Below are positions 32,488-44,167 of a stretch of 64,000 nt of DNA, one piece after another (within the stretch, counting starts at the first letter, position 1; each line of letters begins with the position of its first letter). The stretch spans positions 88,359-152,358 of the forward strand of contig MNCI01001083.1 in NCBI GenBank assembly GCA_015680685.1, given 5' to 3'. The notes below the pieces were generated by a model that was not told the DNA's origin, searched no databases, and saw only the letters and a list, made by a program, of their open reading frames with translations. Source of the DNA: Gnetum montanum. Its lineage: Eukaryota; Streptophyta; Gnetopsida; Gnetales; Gnetaceae. The translations under genes and the position numbers were made by a program.

Positions 32488-35400
32488 TGATGGCTCGCAA
32501 GAGTGAACATAGGCACCAAGGTCTCACCAACGTGGATGAAGGGGAATGCACCTTTTGATGTCTCCCCAAGGCATGCATTGAGGAATGACAAGAAGCACCG
32601 TCTACCTAGTAAGTTTCTATGCTACCCTTGCTTACATTGTGCGATCTATTAAATGAGGCTGTTACTGTAATCATCGCACCTAGTGGTTGCGGTCATTATC
32701 ATCATGACACTACGACCTCTATCATTATGGCCTTGCCCATTGCCGTAGCTGCTACACTGTGCTTATTGCGCATCGCTACCATGGCTACCATTGTTGTGGG
32801 TGGGACGATGTATCATTTTAAGGGTTTTGAAGGTTCTGGGTGATGTAGCACACGTTCTAGGCAACGTAGCACCCATAGAGGGAGTTCTAGTTTGCAAGGT
32901 TTCCAAGCAACGTAGCCCATGTTTTGGGCAGAATAGCATGTGTAGAGGGGATTTTAGTTTATATTTTATTTTGTTACATTCCATGCAGTGGAACAAGGTT
33001 GGGGCTACGAAAACATTTTGTGTTTCTTCTTCGGGCCATGTTACTTTTATCAGCATGATTGATAAGCTATGTTGTATTTTTGGTGCCTGTTATGCTATGC
33101 TATCACACTACTAAGCTACCATACTTGCTATGCTACTATGCTTGCTACATTGTCATACCTACTATGTTGTTATGCCTATTATGCTGCTATGCTACTATAC
33201 CTGTTACGCTACTATGCCTATCACACTGCATGGGATGTAGCTATTGCATTGCCATGTTGTGCGTGATGTGGTTGCTACGCTACATGAGATGTACCTACTA
33301 CACTGTGTCATGTGCTACGCTACTACGCTATGCATAACACAATTGCTATGCTATATGGGATAATTCATGAAACGATAAACTGATACTTGACACAAATTTT
33401 GGGTTTGCTTCATCGACCCGAGGGCATGACGTTTCGTACTTATGAAAAATTTGCATACCAGGAGCTGCTACGCTACACAGTAACTGTCACTTAAATACTG
33501 TGAACTAACGCTTTGTGCAACACCATGTAGGGTCATGTTAAAACCCATCTTGATCGTGATCAAGCTAGTAGGGGTTCTATGCTACCTAAGTGCCCCCATG
33601 GCTAACGTTCCCCCTTACTACGCATGGGTAAGGGACCAAGTGATCTAGTTTTAGGAAGGTGTGCCAAAATTCTTAGAGTTTCTCCTTCACCACTATAGTG
33701 TGATGGTATGGTCACACTTGTTTGGCAAGACAACTAGTGTTCATATTGAAACATTATTGCTTAGGGAAAACCAAGACATTTTTAAGTTTATGGCTGATGA
33801 GTTCATTGAATGCGAAGGGGTAGGGAGCTCAAATCGATGCCCAAAAGGTTTGAGACACTTTTCTTGGATTTGGGCTATGCCTAAATTTAAGTGTTACCAT
33901 AGGTACAACACCTTGTTTTTCACTCGTCACATGGGCACTTTCTTCCAGAATCCACATGGGACTGTCTACTATGCCGACGAGTGAGTCCTATGAAGATACT
34001 TAGGCATGTTATACCATTTGTTTTACATAGTTGCAATGCTTATTATGCTCTGCGTGTCACCAAATTTTTCATTGACAAAGATGGTGTCCACGATCAAGAG
34101 GGGGCATTGGCATTGGCCCAAAAATCCTTACAAGAATTCTCTTCAACAAAGAATGTGTGTGTCGATGTCATAAAACAACTTGGGACCGAATTTAGGACCT
34201 ATCCAACCATGTATGCTAAGCTCTATCTAAAATGCAAAGAACTTGGATGGTTGGATGGAGAATGGGCATCCTGTCATGTGCCCACCACGAAAGAATTTCT
34301 AGTGAACGTACCACTATTCTCTACACTGTTCGCACTGGGTGGGTTAGATTACACATGTATTTTTGTATGCTCTTGATTGATCAGTTTTGTTAATTTCATT
34401 TCTTTTGGTGTTTTTAGTTTTTTTTTACCTTTTTAGTTATTGCAATGATGGCCAAGTCTATAGAGGTTATGGTAATCACGTCAAGACATGATGAAACTAA
34501 CCTCTTGTTTAAATATAGTGAAGTGGGCGAGACATAACATTCGTTATGCAATGGGGCCCCAGCCACCCTTATTCAGAATGTTCAAGAGGCTAGGCTCATG
34601 GACCATTTTTAGTAGTAAATCCAAGCATTCTAGATGTAGAGATACTCGCCCATGTTGATTCTTTTATGGAAAAGGTTGAACACTTTCACACGTGGGTGCA
34701 TAATGTGTAGGTGGTGTTTGAGATCACTAACAGCCTCTTCATAGATCTCTTTAGTGTTCCTTCTGATGGCTTACATATAGGGGACAAAACCAACAAATAT
34801 GTAAACCATCAAGAGGACATAGAAGAATGGCTAGGGACTAGCAAAGATCAAAAGGGGATTTACATGCAAAAGGTCAAGCTAGAGGTAGCCCATAAGGTTT
34901 ACCTTGTCTTCCAAGCTTGTGCTTTCCCTAAGTTACTTTTCAAAGGTAAAATTCTTAGGGTGGAGTAGGTTTGGATTATGAGGGATGTCATAGAAGAAGG
35001 GACTCGCTATAATTAGGCTAAGTATCTTGCCGAGGGTTTGTAGGCTAAAATGGTTAAGCTTCATGAGAAGCTTGATGCACATTTTAATGTGCATTTCGCC
35101 TTTTTCATCACTTTCCTACGACGATTTGCTGAATTCTTGGTGGTCCAAGAGAATGGCATCTGGGTGTTGCAGGATCACACCCAGATATCCAAACCATGGA
35201 TTTGCCAAGTATTCTACACCACTCGATCCTAGGACCTCCCAAAAGCTATTGGGAAATAATTTTCGATAACAACAAAGGATCAGGTGGGACGACCCTTTTA
35301 TGCACAAGATAGTGTTGGACAAGTGCCTCCCACTAACATAGGAAATGTGGTAAGGGGGGCATGCCTTATTACTGAAATGGTGAAATCAAAGTTGCAACGC

Positions 35401-37113
35401 AAAAAATCTCATCCCATGGAAGAACCTCCATGCACCAGTGAAGAAAGAGGCAAAATATTGCAGATTAAGGTTCGTAAAGTGCAGCCTACATTTTTTGGTG
35501 AGTATGGTTTAATCGTCTTGTTAGCTACCCCTCCACCCTTTTTTATATTAGACTAGCATGCTCACTTCAGATGTGTTTAACAGATGATGAAGAAGAAGAG
35601 GCCCTAGCTATAGAGGGGGAGGCCCCTACCATAGAGGAAGAGGTCCTTGTTGTAGATGAACCTTTCGTAGAGTGTGCCCCAACACCTGAGGGGCACATGA
35701 TGGTTGAAGACGCTACTACACTGTTAAGTCAGCTTGAAGGTGAAGGGCTATATTTTGACACTAGTGAGTTTGACAATTTGCTTGATAGTGCACCGATGGG
35801 GGATCTCCCCACTCTCACCCCTAAGGGTTTGTTGGGTAGGAACTTTGCACTATCGTTTATGTTACTTTTCAGTTTTGTTTTCCTCTTCTTCACCATGCTA
35901 ACATGCTTTTTTGCGTAGAAAATGCTACTATTAAGGCTCCTAATTCTTCCTCTTCATTTTGCCTCCAACCGTGGACAGAGACCCTAGATAAGTTTACCTT
36001 TATCAAGGGGGTAGTTGATGACATGATCAATCACTTAAGGAAAATTAATCCTGAGATAGGTGTATTTGAGCTACAATGTTTTCTTCTTGCATTATATCTT
36101 TTTCATCATCTCATGACTAATGCTTCCTCATGTTGGGTATAACAGCTTCTTGACTGAAGTGGGATCCAAGACAGGTGGTCAAAGTTGACATTGTGCCTAA
36201 ACTCCCTCTAGAGGTAACTGAGGTGCCTCATGATGTATACAAGGAGGCAAGTAAATATGCACTGTACTCGGCACAATTCCTGTGGGAGTGCAGGCACGTT
36301 AACGAAGACCTCTGGAAGTAGGTCTAGAAGCTTGAAAAGGAGGAAGCTAGTCAAGTGGTTGAGTTGGAGGACTTACGACCATGAAATGAATTCGTGATGG
36401 CTTGTGACACTTTCGATGGCAGTTGGTGTATGACCGTGATTGATTATGCAAGATATTGGTCAACTGTATGAGGTAAAAATGAGGCTACCCATGAGATAAT
36501 TGAACAACGCATACAAATGGATCTACTAGCCTAGAAAAACCATGACTAGAAAGATTATAGTGCCAAGGTGTATGAATGGGGGCAAGCATAGAAAAATCAT
36601 AAACACATGTACAAGGTGGAACGTGCTGCTTATCGTCAAAAATATCGAGATGCTTCTCTTGAATTTCATACTCATGAGCTATTTCTTGATGTAATTGGTG
36701 ATACCAAGGCCTATGAAAAATTTATAAAACATGTGGTGGTGAGTGAATATCCCAAGAGAGAGATGACCTTGCCTTCTAGGGAGACCACTACTACCATGTT
36801 TTCTTTGGGGCCATCCACTTGGATGGCTATGGAGAAGGGGAAGATTGCAGTCAGCGTTGACTTGGGGGGAGAAGATTGGGCGAACTTAAGTGAGGATGAA
36901 ATACTTTGACACTTAGTAGTTGGCATGGATAGAATACCTCTAGAGATGGACGTAGGCCCATCTCAAGTTAGCCAAGCTTTACTATATTGTAGTTTATTTT
37001 ATGATTTGTGATCATAATTTGACTCATTATTTTATTTTTTCTTTATGAAGGACCAAAATGAGGATGTAGGACTTAGTCGAGCAGGGGATAAAGATACCGG
37101 TAGAGACTCATAG
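32488..37113 (+). pseudogene. Antisense multi-exon gene, copy 2 (unknown family), inside element 2
   Basis: Predicted exons: about 32488-32608 (MARKSEHRHQGLTNVDEGE, one frameshift, donor GTAAGT), 33655-33980, about 34048-34338, 34437-35497, 35584-35835, 35919-36059, 36146-about 36905, 37051-37113. Introns fall at the same places as in copy 1. Aligned segments: KCKELGWLDGEW with RCEAWGWLHGDW, DKDGVHDQEGALALAQ with DKEGVCIGDDGLALAH, SLFIDLFSVPSDG with KFFLDLFGVLADG, FAFFITFLRRFAEFLVV, INPEIG with AHPEIG at the exon 6 end, and ALYSAQFLWECR with VVQNAKSLWTCR. The acceptor of exon 3 seems lost (CTGCGT in place of CTGCAG). Exon 5 is acidic and exon 7 Lys/Glu-rich. Stops after GEVGET (shared with copy 1), RYN and DLW disable it. 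I recognise no domain. Located between protease and RT of element 2, in opposite orientation. Confidence 0.75.
33080..33360. repeat. GCTATGCTACTATGC-type degenerate tract in intron 1 of antisense gene copy 2
   Basis: Dozens of overlapping GCTATG, GCTACG and ACTATGC words, with no strict period, giving long meaningless frames rich in Tyr/Cys/Leu. Same word as the LTR palindromes of elements 1b and 2. Confidence 0.8.
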
Positions 37114-37245
37114 CCCATTGGTAAATTTTTTTTAAATGAAATTCTTGTTGTTATGTGTTTTGAGTATGGAATTATATTTAATGAAAATTAAAACACTTGT
37201 TTTATTCCTTTTGGTTAATGTGTTTGTCAATGTGCTTGGGCCCCT
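37114..37245. other. 3' flank of antisense gene copy 2
   Basis: AT-rich sequence after the TAG at 37111-37113. Probably 3' untranslated; no clear polyadenylation signal chosen. Confidence 0.4.
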
Positions 37246-37560
37246 TATTTTAGTTTAAGGCCATTTCAGGCCATTGCTATTTTTAGGCCATTTTGGGACA
37301 AACGTAATGTACTATCAGGATGTGGGTTACTAGTTTTAGACCTTGGTGAGCCATGGAAATAGTTTAAGGTCATTCTAGGCCATTGCTAGTTTAAGGCCTT
37401 TTCAGGCCGAACGTAATGCAATTTTCAAAAGTGGTGTTGCTAGTTTTAGGCCTTAGCAGGCCATGGCAGTAGTTTAAGGCCATTCCGGGCTATTACTAGT
37501 TTAAGGCCATTTTGGGTCATTACTAGTTTAAGGCCATTTTGGGCCATAATCTCTTTAACT
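37246..37560. repeat. Dyad-repeat cluster at the protease side of the interval, element 2
   Basis: About ten units, dominated by AGTTTAAGGCC-ATTTTG-GGCC and GGCC-TTAGCA-GGCC. Here both arms read GGCC, whereas the RT-side cluster uses GGTC and GACC; pairing is kept while the sequence differs. Confidence 0.9.
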
Positions 37561-37679
37561 AATGCCAGTGATAGAGACAATGCAAACAACAAACTTAATG
37601 CAAAATGAAAATCATATGAACATAAGTATAAAATTTATTGAAGTAAAGTGGGGGTAAACTTTAACCATGCAATTTTTTA

Positions 37680-38300
37680 CTAATTCAATGTGGGTTAGGC
37701 AAGGCATATGGTCGGGAGGCTTTACGATAGTATTCCTCTATGCGATCATCTGTTGTTTGGAAGGGCAATTCAGCCCACATGATTTCTTCATTTAAGTCAG
37801 TGGTTTTGGATAGCTCATTTTTCAATCATGGAATTTCAGCATGAATGGGTGATTCATTTTCAGAGATTTCTATCTCTGATCCTTGCTCCATATCTATATT
37901 TTTTATGGCTCAGGGAGTTACTTCATCACCTCTCCACCTACATAGGGTAAGTGGATCTCTTAGTGTATGGATGAGAAGAAACCTTTTAGCTGGGCTAACC
38001 ACGATCTTCCCAAGATTAGGTTAAACCTGGGCATCTCTTCTACCATAATAAATACTATGCTATTGGGAAACTAGTCTCCTTCTACAAAGTTGATGGTAAC
38101 AGTCCCCTTGACCACAACATGTGCCCCATTGAATGACTATAAACATGAGGTTGCTATGGGCTTGATTTGATCCACTAGGCCCAACTTGTCCACTATGGGG
38201 AATGCTATCACATTGGTGGTAGCCCCATCATCAACTTGTACTCTACAAATCTCATACTGACCTACCTAAATTATGATAACCATGGGGGCAGTAGTCACTT
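37680..38300 (-). pseudogene. Aspartic protease and C-terminal tail, element 2
   Basis: Minus-strand blocks: a CRVQVDDGATTNVIAFPIV active-site segment (D-D-G retained), a CMFXSFNGAHVVVKGTVTIN-like segment, a MPRFNLILGRSWLA-like segment and a KWIDLP-like tail followed by an acidic stretch. The order matches element 1 (9660-10425). Of the three proteases this keeps the best catalytic triplet. Stops and frame breaks remain. The tail ends where the dyad cluster begins. Confidence 0.8.
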
Positions 38301-39225
38301 AACCCTTTTCAGGGTCATCTTTGATGGATTTGTCATGAAATGTTAAATGGGTTGGCCATGGTTCTTTAGCCATAGAGGGAAGCATAACGATGTGGATAGC
38401 TTTCTCTTTGGCTGGCATGTTTTCACTAATAGAAATAGATGCTAACATGCCAACCAAAGCCTCACAATGCACCATAGAGGTCATTATTAAGTCATACAAG
38501 ATTAATGTTATTTTTTTTATTTCAAGGCCTGTTTAACCTATGAAAGTGCATTTAGGAAGTCTTGCTCATTTTCTAATTGTTTGCTAACTTTTTCTTCTTC
38601 TATGTGCCCTAGAAGATGAATCTCTCGAGGGGGAGTGGCTTTGGGTTGGATAATAAGCTTTTTTGAATCAGAGGATGATGGTTGCATGTGTGTGTTGCCA
38701 CCAGTGGCTGATGATGAAGAGGTCATGGGAATTGCGGACAAGGGGGTGGCCTTAGGGGGGCTCAACATAATGCGTTCTCTAGCCAACTTATCTGCTAGAC
38801 ATTCTTCGCATTTTCTTAGATGAGGACGCTAAGACGCAGTGCTCATCAATCAACTTTGGGCAGTAGGAGAACTCGCATGCTTTGGTGCCCTAATAACAAA
38901 TGGTGCTTATGTTTTTGTAGTGGAACGTAATGCATTTTTAAGTACAAAACATGCAGCAGATGTTTGTGGAGAAGCCCTAATGAAAAAGGGGGTTTGCGAC
39001 CTAGTTGTTGTTGAAGCTTCAGCATTGCACGTGGGGCCGGGGGGNNNNNNNNNNNNNNNNNNNNNNNNNNNNNNNNNNNNNNNNNNNNNNNNNNNNNNNN
39101 NNNNNNNNNNNNNNNNNNGTGTAACCTACATTGTTAGTGTTCAAAGGATCTTTGTAAACATTCATAGATTGGTTTTCAGGTTGGACAGGACTGCTCTCAT
39201 CTAGGACCAACTTACTATGATCGAT
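38301..39225 (-). pseudogene. Gag-protease linker, element 2
   Basis: Minus-strand pieces include a Met/Ser/Ala-rich block (38299-38786) and two copies of the linker motif, TPFFIRAS and APFVIRAP, next to the second assembly gap. Some repeats may be lost in the gap. At the gag side, VQPENQSMNVYKDPLN corresponds to VKTQNQSMGIYKDPLN in element 1. Confidence 0.6.
39045..39118. other. Assembly gap (74 N)
   Basis: Run of N directly after a GGCCGGGGGG stretch. Confidence 1.
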
Positions 39226-41455
39226 CATTTGCTAGATATCATGTTTCAATGCCAAGAAATAATATATATCATGCCCAGACAATTGATGATAATCACAAAA
39301 ATGCTCTAGCCTGAAATTTTTGGGTACTCGTGGTTCATTAGGCATAGCCAAGGAGGGGTCTCGAAGGACTTCATAGTATCTTTGTTGATGCTTAAGGGCC
39401 TCCTCTGACATCCATTTATGCTGGATATGCCCAGCTCTTAGTAATTGACTAATAAGCTCCAAAATATTAATTGCTAATAGGGTATATTTTGAGTGATCCT
39501 TGTGCTCAAAATTTGGCCTTGGTGGAGTTTGCATGGTGGGTGTTAATGTTGGGGGTTGACTAGTGCTACTAGAGCCAAGTGTCGTGTTAGCAAAGGCTTT
39601 AGGTGCTGTGGCAGTCATTTTACTATTGTTGGACTTAGTCTCATTAGCCACAGTAGCCACCATGGTTGTTGTGGCCTTCCCCTTCTCCTTGTCTTTCTTT
39701 GTATGTGTGTTTTTATAGGCTACGTAGGCTGGATCTCTACTAGCCTCCATTGCATCCTGAATGCTTTTAGTTTGAGTGAATGCTTGGCTAAGGGAACCCA
39801 AAGCTAAATAATATAGTTATGACTTGATAAAATTGTTTACTGCTCCTTTGAAAATAGCTAGAAAATGGGCCTCGACAATTGGTTCACGTATTTTGTTTAG
39901 GGTAGCACTCCAATGTTGTATAAATTTTTGTATGGATTCTAATGGTTCCTGTTTAACGTTCATGAGCTAATCTAAAGTGACTTCTGGTTTCAAGTTATAC
40001 TTAAAATGAGTCACGAACTAGCTTAGAAATTCTTCTAATGTTGATATAGAAGCATGGGGAAGCACGTGGTACTAGTTTAAGGCCTTACCTGTTAGGGACA
40101 TGGTGAAAACACGAATAATGGTATGGGGCCATGGTTGTAGTAACAAGGATTTAGACCTGAAATTGACCAGGTGGGCATTCAAATCACCTTCCCAATTGTA
40201 TTTTGTAAATTGGGGAAGTTGTACTCCAAGGAGTAATGCAAGCACGAGAACAACTAGACTAATTGGGTCATCTTGGTAGAAGTCCATGACCTGAACGATT
40301 TCAGAACTAGTGTCTTTGATCTGTTTAATTTATTTGGTGAGGGTCTGGATGATTTGAAAGGCTTGGTCCAGACCCAGGGGTGTTATAGGGGGTTGAGAAG
40401 CTATTGGAGCAGCCATTGTTGATGGCACTATTGGTGTGGTTGTCAATTCCATTAGGGATGCTATCGGAACAACTCTTGCTAGTGGTGTTGTTTGAGTAGC
40501 CCACAACCTAGTGGGTGGTGCCATTGGAGCAGCTGGCATCGGTGGTGCTACGAGGGTGGTTATCTACCCAATGGTTGGGGTATCCCATAGCCCCATGTTT
40601 GGTTGTTTTACATGTGAAACTTGGTACATTTGGGGTTGTGTGTATTGTGGCATGTGAGACATTTGAGCCATAAGAAGAGGTTGTTGTTAAGTTGAAGTTG
40701 GGCCTTCTACTGATGGTGGAATGGGTATAGAGGAGGGGATAGAAATAGAGCTTACATGCGATTGTGATGTGGGCATGGTGTGCACATATGGTAGTGTGGG
40801 AATCATAGACATTGGGTGTGGAGCTTGGATAGACTAAGAAGGATGATTAATAGGAAATGAGATTGAAGGACCTCCATGCTAATATGTTGACAACATTTGA
40901 TGACTACCCATCACCAAAGAGGGTCCAAGTTGTGGTAGTTTCATGGAAGTGGCAAACGAGACTAGAAATTTTGATTGGTGTGAATGAACAATAGAGGTGG
41001 AAGGATAGATTGGACCACCACATTTAAAATGGGAGTCTAACTTCTCTTGGCCATCATGAAAAGCTTCAACATGGTGAGACGTTGTATCCCATTCTCTTAA
41101 CCTACTTAATTCTTCAAGTTAGTTTAGAAGCCATTAGCATGTATCAGTGAGTGCGATAGTGGTATCAAACGTAGGAATGAACTCCCTTATGTTCCGATGA
41201 ATGATCTCAAAGTTACATTTTTCCTCAAACTCATGATGGTCCAATAGTAGATTTTCTTGGATTTTTGCACACAAAAAGTTATATCACTCTTCATCTTGAG
41301 GCAGACGTTCCGGTGATTGATGCTATAGTCTGAGAGACTGCCATGGTACTTGCATTGGGCTAGGTGGTTGCTTAGGATCCATCATGTATGGAACAAAGTG
41401 AGACACCTCCAAACTCATAATAGGAATTGAAGTGGTAGCAAGATTCATTTTTTTG
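39226..41455 (-). pseudogene. Gag of element 2
   Basis: Minus strand: N-terminal block with YNFLCAKIQENL and REFIPTFDTT; a Met/Pro/Ser-rich region; MDFYQDDPISLVV; the gag core (QFTKYNWEGDLNAHLVNFR, TMSLTGKALN, stop, YHVLPHASI); ESIQKFIQHWSATLN; SRDPAYVAYKNTHTKKDKEK; an Ala/Thr-rich part; and the zinc-knuckle-like FCDYHQLSGHDIYYF. Layout and motifs match gag 1 and gag 1b. Trp of LDWY has become a stop. The start is near 41450, MNLATTSIPIM. Confidence 0.85.
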
Positions 41456-41827
41456 ATATGAAAAAGGTTCGAAAAGAAAGGGAAAGATACGTGTAAGAAA
41501 TAGTTAAAAATAGTACGTTTTGTGTTAAATGGTTATGGTCTAAAGCCACAAAGAAAACAGATTGAAACTAGGGGCATCTGAAAATGCTGAAAATCTAGTT
41601 GTCTTCGCTATGCTCTTGCTACGTTGAAAGAAACCGCTACACCAACAAGGCCACTACACTACATAGAATGCAAGTAGCGTAACACAGTAGACAGTTTAGG
41701 AACCACTACACTGATAGGGTCACTATGCTACATAGGACGTAGGCAATGTAACACAATAGACAAGTAGCATAACATAGTAGATAGTTTAGGGATTTAGTCC
41801 TACAAGGTTCCAAAGAAACTGTTGTAG
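41456..41827 (-). other. 5' leader of element 2
   Basis: Between the 5' LTR and gag. Holds an imperfect tandem repeat of about 70 bp (ACCGCTACACCAACAAGG at 41632; ACCACTACACTGATAGGG at 41701) and GCTATGCTCTTGCTACG words. The bases next to the LTR (minus-strand TAGTGACC... then AACAGTTTCTTTGGAACC) should include the primer-binding site, but I found no convincing match to a tRNA 3' end. Confidence 0.5.
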
Positions 41828-44167
41828 TGACCAATTTGCATCACCCAGTGTGTAGACAACCACAGGGATGTCATTTTTATGCTAGCAAGCTAATGGCGAT
41901 GGGGTATAGACAGCATGTAGGATTACCCATGACACATGGAATAGACATAGAGGTTCAGCCCCTCCTTCTAGCACGAAAAACTATGATGTATGAAAACATT
42001 AGTGGTTAGAACATTGAGAGGTTATCAGGTGTACAGCCTAACCCCAAATCTGTGGGAGGGTCATGCTGGAGAAAACGAAAGCAGGGTGCCTTGAATAGTC
42101 TGGTTGATCATTCAGGGACTTACGTGGTGTACAATAACCATATGCAAATAGTAATTTTAAAATGTAACATGCTGAGGTTGAAATGGAAGAAAATTTGGTG
42201 CACAACAATAGAAACACATCAAAGTATGTAACCAGGACAATAAGCATGAATAAGTACACAAAGATGCAACATATATGTTATAGAAAAAATGGAATGAGAG
42301 TTTAGGTGAGGGAATGCACCACCCCAAAATTGGGGGATCTAATCTTTGTTTGGCTGATGAATGTGTACAACTAGTGTGTAGTACTAGACAAGTACAGCTA
42401 ACAATGGAATGATATGGTCACAGCTCCTAGATTGCTACCAATAGGATGCTAACAAGAACCGTTGAGTGGATGCTTGTTGGGTTAAGAGCTACTACATTGG
42501 GTTTAAGAGAGATCTGAGAAGTGCTACTACTAGGATTTGCTATTTATCTGCCTTCTATTCACTAATCTCTTCGTCAAAGCTTGCTACCAGAAGCCAATTG
42601 CCAAAACGCCAACCCTCAAAATCCAACCCCTAGAATTTTTTTTGTTATGGTATTTATAAAGGCAAGAGTAGGAAAGAGATGTGGCTTGGATATCCTTTGT
42701 CTTGGGTCCCATAGGACACAAACGTGGATGTGCTACGCTGACATGTGGTGCTATGTTGAATGGAACAAGGCTGGAAGTGAAACTGCTAAGCTGTGACCAT
42801 ATCATTTGGACTGCACGTACCCAAGGGACTATCATATCTTTATAAAAAATTCTTATGAAAAATGTAAAGTGAAGCTTACGCTTCAAGACTATGCTTCCCC
42901 CTCTCTTACGAGTAGGATCAAGCATAGAGACAATTTCGAGAGTTAACAAGGGATGCAACAAGCAAGGCAAACTACTAATCTCAACTACAAAGGAGATGCT
43001 AGTATAGAAATTACCACAAAAATGAATCCTAGAGCTTCTAGAGATTTCCTATAGATTCCTTTCAAGTGTTATGCTACTCACACTACTCAGCGTAGTGGAG
43101 TAGCATGAACACCTGCTCGCTATGCTGTGCTACACTGCACAGTGTAGCAACCACCTTTAAGATGAATCTTGCTTAAAAATCAAAAATACCCCTCTAAGTC
43201 CTGGCAAGGAAAGCTATTTCAACAACTAGCCATTACACTTTTCATGTTAAAAGAGCCCGAGACTTCTTGGTTTCATCTCTGGGGCACTTTTAACTGCGAT
43301 GTCTCTGCTATGCTATGCTGTGCTGAGCAACATAGCATAGTGTAGCACCTAGTCTTACATGAATTTGAGCTTAATCTGTAATGCTTTATCAAGAGACTTT
43401 GATTAGACTTTGAAGGTGGAGTGTGACGGGTAGTCTTGGAGGTCAAGGCATGGCCAAGAGCAATTCTTTTGTTAAAGCAATGTGAGAAAAGGCTTTCTTA
43501 GTGCTGGCATCCTACTACACTATGCAACATAGAACAGTGTTTGCCTATGTCACACCAATCACACTTCAAGGGTAGAGTAAGGAAAGCATCCTTAAAGATC
43601 GAAGAATGGTCAAGTGCATTTTCTCTGTTAACATAATTTTAGGGAAGATTGTGTTATGGTTGGCACCCTACTACGTTGTGCTACACTTTATAGTGTAGCA
43701 CAGCATAGCACAAAAAATGGGATGAATTTTACAACATTTTCCATATTTCTTTCATGCTACATTGATCATATTCCAAGGATGAAGTAGGGTAGGCATCCTT
43801 GAGGACTGAATATCTACCAACTGCATCTTCTACGTCTGATGTAACACTTGCAAAAGTTTTAACACCACATGGCTTGCTACGCTGTGCAGCGTAGAGTAGC
43901 ATAGCAAGCCTTATAGTTAGAAAATTTTCCAAACTATGCAATCCATGCTCAGTGCCATTTTTGTGCAAATTTGCCTCATGAATAGGTGTTGTGTTGACTG
44001 TGCTGCAGAGGGTGTCAGGCAGGCCCAGAAGTGGCTTCAAAGGAATTAGGACTTCCAGGGTGCCATGTTGTCTACATGATCCAACATGACACTACACTTG
44101 CAGAGATCCTTGCCCAAATTTTGGGACTATGTTGAATCATGAGGGTCCCAAAATTGATGGTGTTTCA
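41828..44167 (-). repeat. 5' LTR of element 2
   Basis: Inner end TGACCAATTTGC at 41828, outer end GGTGTTTCA at 44167. Near 41950 lies CCCCTCCTTCTAGCACG, the word also seen in the leader/LTR of elements 1 and 1b. Length 2340 bp against 2328 bp for the partner. Confidence 0.85.
43109..43909. repeat. Palindrome array in the 5' LTR of element 2
   Basis: Five imperfect palindromes at about 43109-43150, 43303-43350, 43509-43541, 43667-43714 and 43873-43909, for example TGCTACACTTTATAGTGTAGCA. Spacing is close to 160-205 bp. Confidence 0.85.

Larger units (their letters stand above)
24136..44167 (-). mobile_element. Element 2: complete 20.0 kb Tat/Ogre-like LTR retrotransposon
   Basis: Minus-strand order: 5' LTR (41828-44167), leader, gag, PFVIRVP linker, protease, dyad cluster, plus-strand gene, dyad cluster, RT, two RNase H domains, integrase, dyad cluster, a 1.4 kb non-coding stretch, a foldback with polypurine tract, 3' LTR (24136-26463). 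The LTRs start TGAAACACCA (5' LTR) or TAAAACACCA (3' LTR, one base changed) and end in TCA; lengths are 2340 and 2328 bp. By eye they match at roughly 85-90% over the first 500 bases compared, so insertion is old. The 5-bp flanks are TAGTT (left) and TAGAG (right), matching at only three bases; mutation or recombination between elements could explain this. It interrupts a plus-strand gypsy relic. Confidence 0.85.

Noticed and set aside
33059-33337. Overlapping Cys/Tyr/Leu-rich frames of 65-92 codons
   Set aside because: By-product of the GCTATG/ACTATGC degenerate tract; no protein-like composition.
41790-41850. tRNA-derived primer-binding site assignment
   Set aside because: Bases next to the 5' LTR (minus-strand TTGGTCACTACAACAG) do not match any plant tRNA 3' end I can recall with confidence, so no call was made.
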